Positions 42,807 through 51,306 of a stretch of 64,000 nucleotides of DNA are shown here, piece after piece (within the stretch, counting starts at the first letter, position 1; each line of letters begins with the position of its first letter). The notes under the pieces are model-generated. The model did not search any database. It was not told the DNA's origin and saw nothing but the letters and a program-made list of their open reading frames with translations. The stretch is from NCBI GenBank assembly GCA_023388995.1, contig JAEWFD010000027.1, positions 62,001 to 126,000 of the forward strand. The letters are read 5' to 3'. This DNA comes from Bacillota bacterium (GTDB taxonomy: Bacteria > Bacillota_I > Bacilli_A > Erysipelotrichales > Erysipelotrichaceae). A program made the translations under genes and the position numbers.

Positions 42807-45563
42807 TTATGCTTCAAAAAATTCCGCAAAATCGTGTTCCAGCACTTCATGGCAGCGAACACATACACCATGTTCATTCACATCATCCACTACATTCCAG
42901 CACCGGGAACAAGTATGTCCATCAGCCTTCTTCGCTGCAACACGAATTGTCTCTACCAGAGGCAACGTTTCATCCTGCACCAAAGATGCTTTGGATACAA
43001 TGAGCCATTGTTTCAATTCAGTTCCAACATAGTTGGTCAGCAATGCTTCATCTTCGCTCGTCACAGACAAGATTACCTCTGCTTCCAAAGATTTTCCGAT
43101 GACTTTTTCATTGCGGATGTTTTCCAGTGCTTTATTCACTTCATCGCGAATTGCCATCAAGCGCTCAAACGCACTCAGCAATTCTTCCGCATTTGGATAG
43201 TTTTGTGCTTCCGGCATGTTTGCCAGATGAACACTTTCATATCCCGATGCATAGAACTGATTCACCTCTTCGCTTGTAAATGCCAGAATCGGAGCCAGCA
43301 AACGATTCAGTACATCAACACAAGTGAAGATGACACTTTGCATTTGACGGCGGCGAGTCGCATCTGCTTTCTCAATATATAAGATATCTTTCCCGAAATC
43401 CAGATAGAAAGAAGATAATGTTTGGCTCATGAAGGTACCGATTCTGCTTGTGATGCTGACAAAATCAAACTCCTGGTATGATTCCAGTACATCACGTACC
43501 ACACCATCCAAAGCACACAGCACATATTGATCAATGCTTGTGAGTTCGTGGTATGGAACTGCCTCTTCCTTGCGGAAGTCCGCAGGATTGATATTGCCCA
43601 AAGCAAACTTGAACGTATTGCGAATCTTACGGTAACTCTCGGATACTTGTTTCAAAATATCGTCGCTGATGCGAACATCACTTTGATAGTCCACACTTGC
43701 AATCCACAGACGCAGGATGTCCGCTCCAAATGTTTCCATAACTTTCAGCGGGTCGATTCCATTTCCGGAACTCTTGCTCATTTTTTGATCTTTCGCATCT
43801 AGCGTAAAGCCATGGGATACAACATTGCGATATGGCGCCTTGCCATGGTATGCCGTACCGATAATCAAGGACGAGTTGAACCATCCGCGGTATTGATCAC
43901 TTCCTTCCAGATATACATCTGCCGGATATGGCAAGCCACGTTCCACCAATACCGCAGTATGACTGGAACCGGAATCAAACCAAACATCCATGATATCTGT
44001 TTCTTTTTTAAATACACCATTTGGTGATCCAGGATGGCTGTAGCCTTCCGGCAGTAATTCCTTAGCCTCTTTTTCAAACCAAATATTGCTGCCATGCTCT
44101 CTGAATAGTTGTTCCACATGAGCAAAAATCACCGGATCAATGATTGGAAGCCCCTCTTCACTGTAGAAAATCGGAATCGGAACACCCCAAGCTCTTTGCC
44201 GAGAAATGCACCAGTCGCCGCGATCACGAATCATATTATGCAATCGTGCTTCACCCCATGCCGGGTACCATTTCACATTCTTGATTTCTTCCAATAACGT
44301 GCTGCGGATCTTATCAATTGACGCAAACCACTGTGTTGTGGCACGGAAGATGATCGGTTTTTTGGTACGCCAGTCATGCGGATAGCTATGCGTGATCCAA
44401 GTCAGCGCAAGCAAAGCACCTAATTCTTCCAACTTATTCGCTACTGTTTTATTTGCAACATCCACAAATTGCCCTTCTAAGAAGGCACCGGCAGAAGCCA
44501 TCATTTTTCCCTGCTCATCGACTGGACAATACGCTTCCAACCCATATTTTTGCCCGACATTGAAGTCATCCACCCCGTGTCCCGGAGCAGTATGCACGCA
44601 TCCTGTACCTGCTTCACTCGTTACATGATCGCCCAGGATCACAAGTGAAGTTCTGTCATACAGCGGATGTTTCGTCGTAATAAATTCCAGTTCTTTGCCT
44701 TTGAATGTCTTAACGATTTCAGCACGCTCCAATTGGAAGACACCTTGCAATTGTTCCAAAAGTTCCTTCAGAAAGATCAGTTTACCCTTTTCGGTATCAA
44801 CCACGGCATACTCTAAATCCGGATTTAAGCAAATTGCCAAGTTGGCAGGAATGGTCCATGGCGTCGTCGTCCAGATGACAAACTTCTCATCCCCCTGCAA
44901 TACGCCCTTGCCATCCGCAACATCAAAAGCCACATAAATCGTCGGCGATTTGACATCATGATATTCGATTTCCGCTTCTGCCAAAGCAGACTCACTGGAA
45001 GGAGACCAATATACCGGTTTCAATCCCTTATAGATCAAGCCATCTGTTGCCATCTTGCCGAAGATCTTGATTTGGTTGGCTTCATAGATTTTTTGCAACG
45101 TAATGTAAGGATGATCATAATCGCCAATTGTACCAAGACGCTTCATGCCTTCCATTTGCTTTTCTACTTGCTCATAGGCATATTTTTCGCATAGCGTACG
45201 AAATGCAGCTAAAGTCATGTCTTTGCGGTTATGACCCAATTTTTGAATGGCGTTTTCAATTGGCAAGCCATGGGTATCCCAGCCAGGAATAAATGGTGTA
45301 TAGTACCCTAGCATGCTGTGCGAACGGACAACGATATCTTTCAAAATCTTGTTCATGGCATGCCCTAAATGGATTAATCCATTGGCATATGGCGGACCAT
45401 CATGCAAAACAAATGGTGTTTTATTCTCATTTTGTTTCAGCATGCGCTCATATAACCGCTCATCTTCCCATTTCTTTGCGAAAACAGGTTCTTTCTTAGG
45501 CAAATTGGCTTTCATGTCAAATTCTGTCTTTGGCATGCGCAAGGTATGTTTTAATTCCATCAT
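42807..45563 (-). CDS. ileS: Isoleucyl-tRNA synthetase
   Basis: A 918-residue class I synthetase charging tRNA-Ile. DGPPYANGLIHLGHAMNK (HIGH), editing domain (TTTPWTIPANLA, GTGCVHTAPGHG), KMSKSSGNG (KMSKS) and a C-terminal zinc finger CSRCW...CVRCHEV. AGGAGG precedes two adjacent ATGs. Expression is governed by the Ile T-box leader immediately upstream. Part of the conserved sepF-ylmH-divIVA-ileS-lspA-ylyB order. Confidence 0.98.
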   Translation of the reverse strand: MMELKHTLRMPKTEFDMKANLPKKEPVFAKKWEDERLYERMLKQNENKTPFVLHDGPPYANGLIHLGHAMNKILKDIVVRSHSMLGYYTPFIPGWDTHGLPIENAIQKLGHNRKDMTLAAFRTLCEKYAYEQVEKQMEGMKRLGTIGDYDHPYITLQKIYEANQIKIFGKMATDGLIYKGLKPVYWSPSSESALAEAEIEYHDVKSPTIYVAFDVADGKGVLQGDEKFVIWTTTPWTIPANLAICLNPDLEYAVVDTEKGKLIFLKELLEQLQGVFQLERAEIVKTFKGKELEFITTKHPLYDRTSLVILGDHVTSEAGTGCVHTAPGHGVDDFNVGQKYGLEAYCPVDEQGKMMASAGAFLEGQFVDVANKTVANKLEELGALLALTWITHSYPHDWRTKKPIIFRATTQWFASIDKIRSTLLEEIKNVKWYPAWGEARLHNMIRDRGDWCISRQRAWGVPIPIFYSEEGLPIIDPVIFAHVEQLFREHGSNIWFEKEAKELLPEGYSHPGSPNGVFKKETDIMDVWFDSGSSHTAVLVERGLPYPADVYLEGSDQYRGWFNSSLIIGTAYHGKAPYRNVVSHGFTLDAKDQKMSKSSGNGIDPLKVMETFGADILRLWIASVDYQSDVRISDDILKQVSESYRKIRNTFKFALGNINPADFRKEEAVPYHELTSIDQYVLCALDGVVRDVLESYQEFDFVSITSRIGTFMSQTLSSFYLDFGKDILYIEKADATRRRQMQSVIFTCVDVLNRLLAPILAFTSEEVNQFYASGYESVHLANMPEAQNYPNAEELLSAFERLMAIRDEVNKALENIRNEKVIGKSLEAEVILSVTSEDEALLTNYVGTELKQWLIVSKASLVQDETLPLVETIRVAAKKADGHTCSRCWNVVDDVNEHGVCVRCHEVLEHDFAEFFEA

Positions 45564-45579
45564 GTTCTCCTCCTAAATA

Positions 45580-45757
45580 AAAAAGCATCCTTATCTAAGG
45601 ACGCATGTTACGTGGTACCACCTTAGTTCATTCGTATCCACTACGAATGCACTTATGCTGCTAACGCGAGCGTACGGCTTGTTTGGCAAGCACTCAGAAG
45701 TGATTTTCAAATCTGCTCATCCTGATTTCCACCAACCATCAGGTCTCTGTGATGAGA
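45580..45757 (-). promoter_or_regulatory. T-box riboswitch, Ile specifier
   Basis: The minus strand shows Stem I (GAGACCTGATGGTTGGTGG...ATCAGG), specifier ATC in GAAAATCACTTCTGAG (Ile), the T-box AAGGTGGTACCACG, and a terminator GCGTCCTTA/TAAGGATGC followed by six T. It begins directly after the divIVA stop codon. Confidence 0.93.
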
Positions 45758-46267
45758 TTAGGATCTGAACGTGTCTTCCTCAACGTTTTCATCTTCATCT
45801 ATTAAATCCAAACAATCCAAGGATGGAATTCTCGGCAAGGTAAAATGTTCAATCACATCTGCCAGCCGCTCCATCTTCTTCTTTACATCTCTGCGTAAAT
45901 AGATTGCTTCATTTCCCAAATTGCTCATTTCCACCAATATCTGCCGTGCCGTCTGCAACGACTCTTTCACAATGGAATCCGCATTTTTCTGTGCTGTTTC
46001 CACTACAATATTAGCTTCTTTCAAGGCAATCCGCGTAATTTCTTCCGCAGCCTTTTCCCGAACCGTCAATTCTTGTACCAATCCCTGATGATCCTGCTGC
46101 AGAGTTTCATATTTTGCTTGCAGCTCTGCCAGCATCTGCTTTGTTTTATCCAACTCTGCCGATGTCGAGGCTAAGTCCTCCGTTTTTGCGCGTATAAAAG
46201 AATCTACTTCAATAATATCATATCCCCGATGCCGTAACTTAAACGCTTGATTCGGTTTTACCGCCAC
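45758..46267 (-). CDS. divIVA: DivIVA-type cell division/polarity protein
   Basis: A 169-residue coiled-coil protein. The N-terminal domain (FKLRHRGYDIIEVDSFI) matches the DivIVA membrane-curvature-binding region; most of the rest is coiled coil (about 30-130), with an acidic C-terminus. DivIVA marks septa and poles and, through MinJ in Bacillus, places MinCD, which is encoded elsewhere in this window. Start GTG at 46265-46267, 9 nt after AGGGG. Confidence 0.9.
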   Translation of the reverse strand: MAVKPNQAFKLRHRGYDIIEVDSFIRAKTEDLASTSAELDKTKQMLAELQAKYETLQQDHQGLVQELTVREKAAEEITRIALKEANIVVETAQKNADSIVKESLQTARQILVEMSNLGNEAIYLRRDVKKKMERLADVIEHFTLPRIPSLDCLDLIDEDENVEEDTFRS

Positions 46268-46298
46268 AATCACTCACCCCTAACAAAATATGCTCTTT

Positions 46299-47060
46299 TT
46301 AGATATATTGCTCGATCGTCAGGACATAATTCTCTTTTTTTGTTTGCCCCACACAGCCGACAATCACAAATCGACCAGCTCCGCGAATCGAAATGACATC
46401 ATTATTATTGCATAATTTATCACTACTTTCAATAAGGGAATGATTTACTTTCACGTGTCCTGCCAAAATCATCTCTTTTGCCCTCGCCCGTGACACATTT
46501 GCCAAGGCGCCAACCAACGTATCCAGCCTAAAAGATGAGACAATCACCTGCATTGTTTTGCGCTGCTCAGCCTTCGCAACCATTGCTTCCTGCGGCACAA
46601 AAGAAACCGAAGCTCGATGTATCTGGGTCAGCTGATCTGCAATGTATGCTGCCTGGCTGCGCATCACAGCAATGCCGATTTCTCCACTTGTGACCGCTAT
46701 ATCGCCAAATTGCTCCCGCTCCAATCCAATCTGCATCAAGGCGCCCAGCACATCACGATGAGAAATAGTCAGAAACTTAGCCGGAAAGGATGCAGCCAGC
46801 TGACAGATATCCATATCAATCTCGCCATCAAACGCAAATGGCACAATCGCCAGCCGCTTAGATTCTGCATGCGGATAAAAACCATCCTCGGCAATTCGCA
46901 TCTGCTTGCCGGCTATTTGGTGCACGATAGCTTGTTTGTCCGGCATAAGAAAAGGAGTCAATACATAGGAACGTTTTTTGTCCGCTAATTTGATCAACTC
47001 CAGTGTACGCTTTACAAATGCTTCTTCTTTGGGATAATGTACAAAAAGATCCTTATGCAT
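46299..47060 (-). CDS. ylmH: YlmH S4-domain RNA-binding protein
   Basis: A 253-residue protein with the YlmH architecture: N-terminal region with YVLTPFLMPDKQAIVHQI, a middle domain (HRDVLGALMQIGLEREQFGDI) and a C-terminal S4 RNA-binding domain (LDTLVGALANVSRARAKEMILAG). YlmH homologues have been linked to rescue of stalled 50S peptidyl-tRNA complexes. It overlaps sepF by 8 nt. Confidence 0.92.
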   Translation of the reverse strand: MHKDLFVHYPKEEAFVKRTLELIKLADKKRSYVLTPFLMPDKQAIVHQIAGKQMRIAEDGFYPHAESKRLAIVPFAFDGEIDMDICQLAASFPAKFLTISHRDVLGALMQIGLEREQFGDIAVTSGEIGIAVMRSQAAYIADQLTQIHRASVSFVPQEAMVAKAEQRKTMQVIVSSFRLDTLVGALANVSRARAKEMILAGHVKVNHSLIESSDKLCNNNDVISIRGAGRFVIVGCVGQTKKENYVLTIEQYI

Positions 47061-47451
47061 CTTCGCCTTCCAGGTTAATGGTTCCGGCTACTCCGATATT
47101 TTTAGGAGCACATAAAATGACCTTTGGTCCGATTTTCTGAATAGAACCATCCACTGCGAAAATAACACCGCTCAAAAAATCAATCGTACGCTGTGCAGCG
47201 CTGCTTTGCAGGCGATGCAAGTTTACGACAGCAGCTCTTTTCTCTTTTAAGTGAGCACCGATATCTTCTACTTCGGTGTACGCTCTTGGCTCAAACAGCA
47301 CCATCTTGGTATCTTGCGGCAGACGTGATATTTTCTTGTTATGAGGTGCTTCATACTCATTTGTGATATCCTCATCGTCTTCCGTTACTTCCAATAGTTC
47401 ATCCTCATCCATGGGTGCAATAAAGTCTTTAATTTTTTTTGTGAAACCCAT
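47053..47451 (-). CDS. sepF: Cell division protein SepF
   Basis: A 132-residue SepF with N-terminal amphipathic membrane anchor (MGFTKKIKDFI), an acidic linker and the C-terminal FtsZ-binding domain (EVEDIGAHLKEKRAAVVNLHR, QRTIDFLSGVIFAVDG, LCAPKNIGV). It tethers and bundles FtsZ. An extended -10 (TGATATAAT, minus strand 47476-47481) lies 25 nt upstream, so the division block sepF-ylmH-divIVA starts here. Confidence 0.95.
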   Translation of the reverse strand: MGFTKKIKDFIAPMDEDELLEVTEDDEDITNEYEAPHNKKISRLPQDTKMVLFEPRAYTEVEDIGAHLKEKRAAVVNLHRLQSSAAQRTIDFLSGVIFAVDGSIQKIGPKVILCAPKNIGVAGTINLEGEDA

Positions 47452-47522
47452 ACTTTACTCCTCCTGATATGTGCTATTATATCACACTTCCGCAGAAAGC
47501 AAAGAACAAACAAAGACAAAAT

Positions 47523-47553
47523 AAAAAAAAAGACGGAGTAATCATTTCCGTCT
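47523..47553 (-). terminator. Terminator after ylmC
   Basis: On the minus strand AGACGGA-AATGATTAC-TCCGTCT is followed by nine T. Confidence 0.9.
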
Positions 47554-47555
47554 CA

Positions 47556-47804
47556 TCATCCTTGATTGCTGTGAATTTTTACCAGAATTACGTCTTCCCC
47601 CATGTGTACTACATCACTCATCGGAACCAATGTTTCCAGCCCGCCCCAAAGAAAAGGCAGCCATCGTTTCAGACTCCAGGATTCCACGACAAGTGCTTCC
47701 ATAGTGCCTTCCGGCATCGACAGTACAGCATCGGTGGTATACCCAACTAAGGTTCCATCCGCAATATTGATTACTTGTTTGCTTCGGATACTTGTAAACC
47801 GCAT
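47556..47804 (-). CDS. ylmC: YlmC/YmxH family PRC-barrel sporulation protein
   Basis: An 82-residue PRC-barrel-type protein (MRFTSIRSKQVINIADGTLVGY, LVVESW, IPMSDVVHMGEDVILV-like end) of the YlmC/YmxH family found only in spore formers; its function is unknown. It lies directly downstream of sigG, as in B. subtilis. ATG at 47802-47804 preceded by GGGTGA. Confidence 0.87.
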   Translation of the reverse strand: MRFTSIRSKQVINIADGTLVGYTTDAVLSMPEGTMEALVVESWSLKRWLPFLWGGLETLVPMSDVVHMGEDVILVKIHSNQG

Positions 47805-47844
47805 CAAGATCACCCGTTAGCATTTTATGTAAGGAAACTCTGAT

Positions 47845-48618
47845 TTAGAAGTGTTTCTTCAAAACATCCAAAGCACTTTTCTCCAATCGCGAAATTTGCG
47901 CTTGCGAAACCTGCAAATCGCGGGCAATTTCCACTTGCGTCTTGCCGGCATAGAACCGCTCATGAATGACATGTGATTCCTTGTCATTCAGCTGCTTGAG
48001 ACCGCTTGACAAAGAGATCATATTGAATACTTTGGAGATTTCGTCATTGTCATCCTTGATCTGATCCATAATCAATAAGCTGTCACCGTTATCATTATAG
48101 ATTGGTTCAAACATTGAGATTGTCTGCTGCATTGATTCCATCGCTTCCACAACCTCTCTAGGCTTCACTTCAAGAGCTTGCGCAATTTGTTCTATGGTTG
48201 GATCTTGTTCATGCTCACCAATGTACTGTTCCTTGAATTTCAATGTCCGATAGGCAATATCCTTCAAATGACGAGAAACCCGGATGCTCTGATTATCGCG
48301 TAAGTAACGTTTAATTTCGCCTAAGATCATCGGCACTGCATACGTAGAAAAGCGGACACCTTGCTTTAAATCAAAATTATCAATGCTTTTGACTAAACCA
48401 ATACACCCGATCTGAAACAAATCATCCATATTCTCATTGCGGTAGCTAAACCGCTGCACCATCGACAGCACCAGTTTCAGATTTCCGCGTACCAATTGTT
48501 CTTTTGCCGTTTTATCACCAGCTTGCAAACGCTCAAATAACACGGTCATCTCTTTGCTTGTCAGCACAGGCAATTTGGCAGTGTCAACCCCACAAATATC
48601 GACCTTGTAACGTCCCAT
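47845..48618 (-). CDS. sigG: Sporulation sigma factor SigG
   Basis: A 257-residue late forespore sigma factor. YKVDICGVDTAKLPVL at the N-terminus is the SigG hallmark involved in anti-sigma control. Region 2 (NLKLVLSMVQRFSYRNENMDDLFQIGCIGL, FSTYAVPMILGEIKRYLRDN) and region 4 (TQVEIARDLQVSQAQISRLE) are intact. AGGAGG with two adjacent ATGs; the second is preferred. The spoIIGA-sigE-sigG order is that of B. subtilis. Confidence 0.96.
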   Translation of the reverse strand: MGRYKVDICGVDTAKLPVLTSKEMTVLFERLQAGDKTAKEQLVRGNLKLVLSMVQRFSYRNENMDDLFQIGCIGLVKSIDNFDLKQGVRFSTYAVPMILGEIKRYLRDNQSIRVSRHLKDIAYRTLKFKEQYIGEHEQDPTIEQIAQALEVKPREVVEAMESMQQTISMFEPIYNDNGDSLLIMDQIKDDNDEISKVFNMISLSSGLKQLNDKESHVIHERFYAGKTQVEIARDLQVSQAQISRLEKSALDVLKKHF

Positions 48619-48799
48619 CATAACCCTCCTTGACTGTGTTATGAGTGTACCCACAGTCAGAAGGATTCAATCAATATCTTGTCGAAATTATGCGAATTGC
48701 TGTTTCTTGTGTTTGGTATCTGCTAACCGGTAAATGCTTACCATTGCTATCATGGAGCATTTAGTAAGAAAAACAAATCAGAGTTGCCCCTGATTTGTC
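48619..48799 (-). promoter_or_regulatory. sigE-sigG intergenic region
   Basis: 181 nt. The minus strand starts with the sigE terminator (48769-48799). Next come an inverted repeat TAAATGCT/AGCATTTA with 17-nt spacing (48731-48763) and the overlapping small palindrome GGTAA-GCAT-TTACC. No clear sigma-F or sigma-G consensus promoter could be recognised, although a GCATA box is present further down. Confidence 0.4.
48769..48799 (-). terminator. Terminator after sigE
   Basis: On the minus strand ACAAATCAG-GGGCAACT-CTGATTTGT is followed by TTTT; separates sigE from sigG. Confidence 0.85.
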
Positions 48800-49528
48800 T
48801 TAAAATTGTTTATAAATTTGACTGCGCAGCTTCTGAATGATCTTTTTCTCCAATCGGGAAATATAAGATTGGGAAATACCAAGCTTCTCAGCAACATCTT
48901 TTTGCGTCAATTCTTCTTCCCCGATGCCATAGCGCATCTTTAAGATTTCCTGCTCTCGTTTCTTCAGCTTTCCGATCGCCTCGTACAAGATTCGCTCATT
49001 CTCTTTGCGTTCGAATTCCATCGCCACGATATCCCCGCTGGTGCCGATAATATCGGCCAGCACCAACTCATTGCCATCATAGTCCACATTGAGCGGCTCA
49101 TCAAACGATACTTCTAATTTACGCCTGCTTTTTTTTCGCAAAAACATCAGAATTTCATTTTCAATGCAGCGTGATGCATACGTAACAAGCTTGATATTCT
49201 TATCTCGTTTAAAAGTATTGATTGCTTTGATCAGACCAAAGGTTCCGATGCTGATCAAATCTTCCATATAGATAGGATTCGTTTCATAGCGCTTGGCAAT
49301 GTAAACAACCAGCCGTAAGTTATGCTCAATCAGGCGGTTTCTTGCTGCCATATCGCCTTCCTCCCACTGCTGCAAGGCTTCTTGCTCTTCTTCCTTGCTT
49401 AATGGCTGCGGCAGTATCTCACCACTTTGAATAAAGAGCAGATCTTCCTCTTCCAGCCAATCCGGTTTATGGATCCATATGCGCATGGTATGCCAAAGTT
49501 GCTTCAACTTCCATTTCAGTTTATTCAT
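48800..49528 (-). CDS. sigE: Pro-sigma-E sporulation sigma factor
   Basis: A 242-residue early mother-cell sigma factor, made as an inactive precursor. The first ~30 residues (KWKLKQLWHTMRIWIHK, amphipathic) form the pro-sequence; cleavage is expected before the SGEILPQPLS segment, aligned with the B. subtilis site. Region 2 (NLRLVVYIAKRY, DLISIGTFGLIKAINTF) and region 4 (TQKDVAEKLGISQSYISRLE) are intact. The spoIIGA protease gene ends 4 nt upstream. Confidence 0.97.
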   Translation of the reverse strand: MNKLKWKLKQLWHTMRIWIHKPDWLEEEDLLFIQSGEILPQPLSKEEEQEALQQWEEGDMAARNRLIEHNLRLVVYIAKRYETNPIYMEDLISIGTFGLIKAINTFKRDKNIKLVTYASRCIENEILMFLRKKSRRKLEVSFDEPLNVDYDGNELVLADIIGTSGDIVAMEFERKENERILYEAIGKLKKREQEILKMRYGIGEEELTQKDVAEKLGISQSYISRLEKKIIQKLRSQIYKQF

Positions 49529-49532
49529 GACG

Positions 49533-50264
49533 TTACCTCACTTGAAAGAGCCTGACATTCAATAATACATCAAATCCCTGTTTCACTTGATCCATCTCTC
49601 CAATCAGCACTTGCTGCTTGGGATTGCGATCGATCATGATATTGGCATTATAGCAGGACATCATGGTAGATCCTTGCACTGTCCGTATTTTCACAATTCT
49701 CTGCTCCCCCTTTTCCTGTATTTTAATAAATTCCGTTTTATTCATAAATACAATAGGCTGTCCTTGAAAAGATGCACTGTTACCCGAATCCAAATAGCCA
49801 AGTCCCTGGATTACCAAATCACCAAAATATATTGTTACCGGATATCGATAATAGAATTTGCGAGCATACAGGTTCCACCTTGGCATCCAAAGCAAATATC
49901 CGATAAACAAGCAGAGAAATACCCAGATAAGATTCGATTTTTGAATGGGAAGATACCAAATACAGCCGATGACAGCTCCGCCAAAGGCCATTCGCAAGGA
50001 TAAGATCGTTATAATCCGGAATGCCAGTGCCAGCAAGATCGCAGGATGGAATTTCCGCACAACCAATATCCCATAGCATAGCTCAGAAAGAAGCAAATAC
50101 AGCCACTGATCGTCTATAATCATCAGTACCAAAGTGAAACAAAGTGAAATTCCTACAATGCGCATCACTGAAGCAGGATATTGAAACAACATATCGCTTG
50201 TCATGGTACAAAGAATCAGGATTATCGCATTGACTCCATACGTCACTTCAATATAGCTCTCCAT
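49533..50264 (-). CDS. spoIIGA: SpoIIGA, pro-sigma-E processing aspartic protease
   Basis: A 243-residue protein with about five N-terminal membrane helices (to residue ~125) and a C-terminal aspartic protease domain containing YLDSGNSA with the catalytic Asp. It dimerises to cleave pro-sigma-E at the septum after a forespore signal (SpoIIR). It is shorter than the 309 residues of B. subtilis. It directly precedes sigE. A TATAAT at 50286-50291 and a Spo0A-box-like element at 50313-50319 lie upstream on this strand. Confidence 0.92.
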   Translation of the reverse strand: MESYIEVTYGVNAIILILCTMTSDMLFQYPASVMRIVGISLCFTLVLMIIDDQWLYLLLSELCYGILVVRKFHPAILLALAFRIITILSLRMAFGGAVIGCIWYLPIQKSNLIWVFLCLFIGYLLWMPRWNLYARKFYYRYPVTIYFGDLVIQGLGYLDSGNSASFQGQPIVFMNKTEFIKIQEKGEQRIVKIRTVQGSTMMSCYNANIMIDRNPKQQVLIGEMDQVKQGFDVLLNVRLFQVR

Positions 50265-50285
50265 AGATCTCCTTTCACAAGCTAA

Positions 50286-50319
50286 ATTATAGGATTGAAG
50301 CCGCTGGCTTTTTGTCGGT
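50286..50319 (-). promoter_or_regulatory. Candidate spoIIG promoter with Spo0A-box-like site
   Basis: Minus strand -10 TATAAT (50286-50291). About 21 nt upstream is ACCGACA (50313-50319; TGTCGGT on the plus strand), 5 of 7 matches to the Spo0A box TTCGACA. The B. subtilis spoIIG promoter uses sigma-A with Spo0A boxes near a distant -35. Confidence 0.4.
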
Positions 50320-50333
50320 TTTTATCCGCAAAC

Positions 50334-50359
50334 AAAAAATAGGACTCTTGCCCTATTTT
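50334..50359 (-). terminator. Terminator after the HExxH protein gene
   Basis: On the minus strand AATAGG-GCAAGAGT-CCTATT is followed by a T-run; overlaps the stop codon. Confidence 0.75.
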
Positions 50360-51237
50360 CATTCCAGCCGGATATTCTCTTGTGCACAAAGAATCGCGTT
50401 AATTAGTGCCTGCAGCTTCTCAGACAACGCCACCGGAATCGTAAACATCTCTAAAAATGCCTGAACCGTAAGCGGCTTGCAAATTCCATTGACAGCTGCA
50501 ACCCACTGCAAATATGGTTCTACATCTGACACATTCGCTCGCTTAATCAACTCATAGTCAAATAAGATTGCTGCATGTTCAGAAAGCTGATGACTTTGGT
50601 CAGTCATTTTAATATTTGCTGCTACCAAAATATCGGTCGCTTGATGCGTATATTCATGGAGCAATGCAAAGAATGCAGAATTGATATTCTGCGGACTTTG
50701 CGGGAAAGCAGAAACAGCGATCATCACTTGCTTTGAGCCAATAATTCCTCTTCCCTGATTTGCCAAAACAAAGGAGAAATAGGCAACAGGCTTTCTTTGA
50801 TGATAGGTAAAGAAACGCTGATACAGCACAAACTTATTTGCAATTTGCTGTTCAACAGCCGCACGTTTTCTTGCTGTCGTTTGATAGTTCTGTTCCCAAT
50901 AGGGAAAATACCAGGTTGCTTCTTGTTTTAGCAAAGCAATCCATGGCTTTATAAACTCCTCTTTATCTGCATTATCGATTCCTTGAAACTCGTGAATAAT
51001 TTGGATAAGCTGAGATAACGTTTGACAATAAAAAGGCAGAAATTGAATCATCGCAAGCCGCTGGAAATGGTGGTGGTAGTATGTCTCCATGACCTTTGGA
51101 AGCGACAGTTCTTCTTTCCGGATTTGTTTCATTGCTTCAATGTATGCTTCTGAATATAAATCCGATGCATTGGCAACTTTCATATGCGCAAATATATGAT
51201 ACATCAAATCCGCTTGTTTATTGTAACGAAATTCCAT
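50359..51237 (-). CDS. Uncharacterised HExxH zinc metallopeptidase-like protein
   Basis: A 292-residue soluble protein with no signal peptide. HEYTH in FFALLHEYTHQATD (about residue 200) is a zincin motif; a Glu in SEHAAILFDYEL, ~25 residues on, could be the third ligand as in gluzincins. The rest is helical, without a family I can name. ATG at 51235-51237 chosen because AGGAG is 6 nt away. It lies between hpf and spoIIGA with terminators on both sides, so it is monocistronic. A cytosolic peptidase is an inference. Confidence 0.65.
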   Translation of the reverse strand: MEFRYNKQADLMYHIFAHMKVANASDLYSEAYIEAMKQIRKEELSLPKVMETYYHHHFQRLAMIQFLPFYCQTLSQLIQIIHEFQGIDNADKEEFIKPWIALLKQEATWYFPYWEQNYQTTARKRAAVEQQIANKFVLYQRFFTYHQRKPVAYFSFVLANQGRGIIGSKQVMIAVSAFPQSPQNINSAFFALLHEYTHQATDILVAANIKMTDQSHQLSEHAAILFDYELIKRANVSDVEPYLQWVAAVNGICKPLTVQAFLEMFTIPVALSEKLQALINAILCAQENIRLE

Positions 51238-51274
51238 AGCCATCTCCTGATCGATACACGACCTGCATGATTCT

Positions 51275-51300
51275 AAAAAATGGAGCCGAAGCTCCATTTA
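51275..51300 (-). terminator. Terminator after hpf
   Basis: On the minus strand AAATGGAGC-TTCG-GCTCCATTTTTT has a UUCG tetraloop and T-run. Confidence 0.9.
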
Positions 51301-51306
51301 TATTTA

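Noticed and set aside
42834..43382. 182-codon plus-strand ORF opposite ileS
   Set aside because: Shadow of ileS with no SD or recognisable domain.
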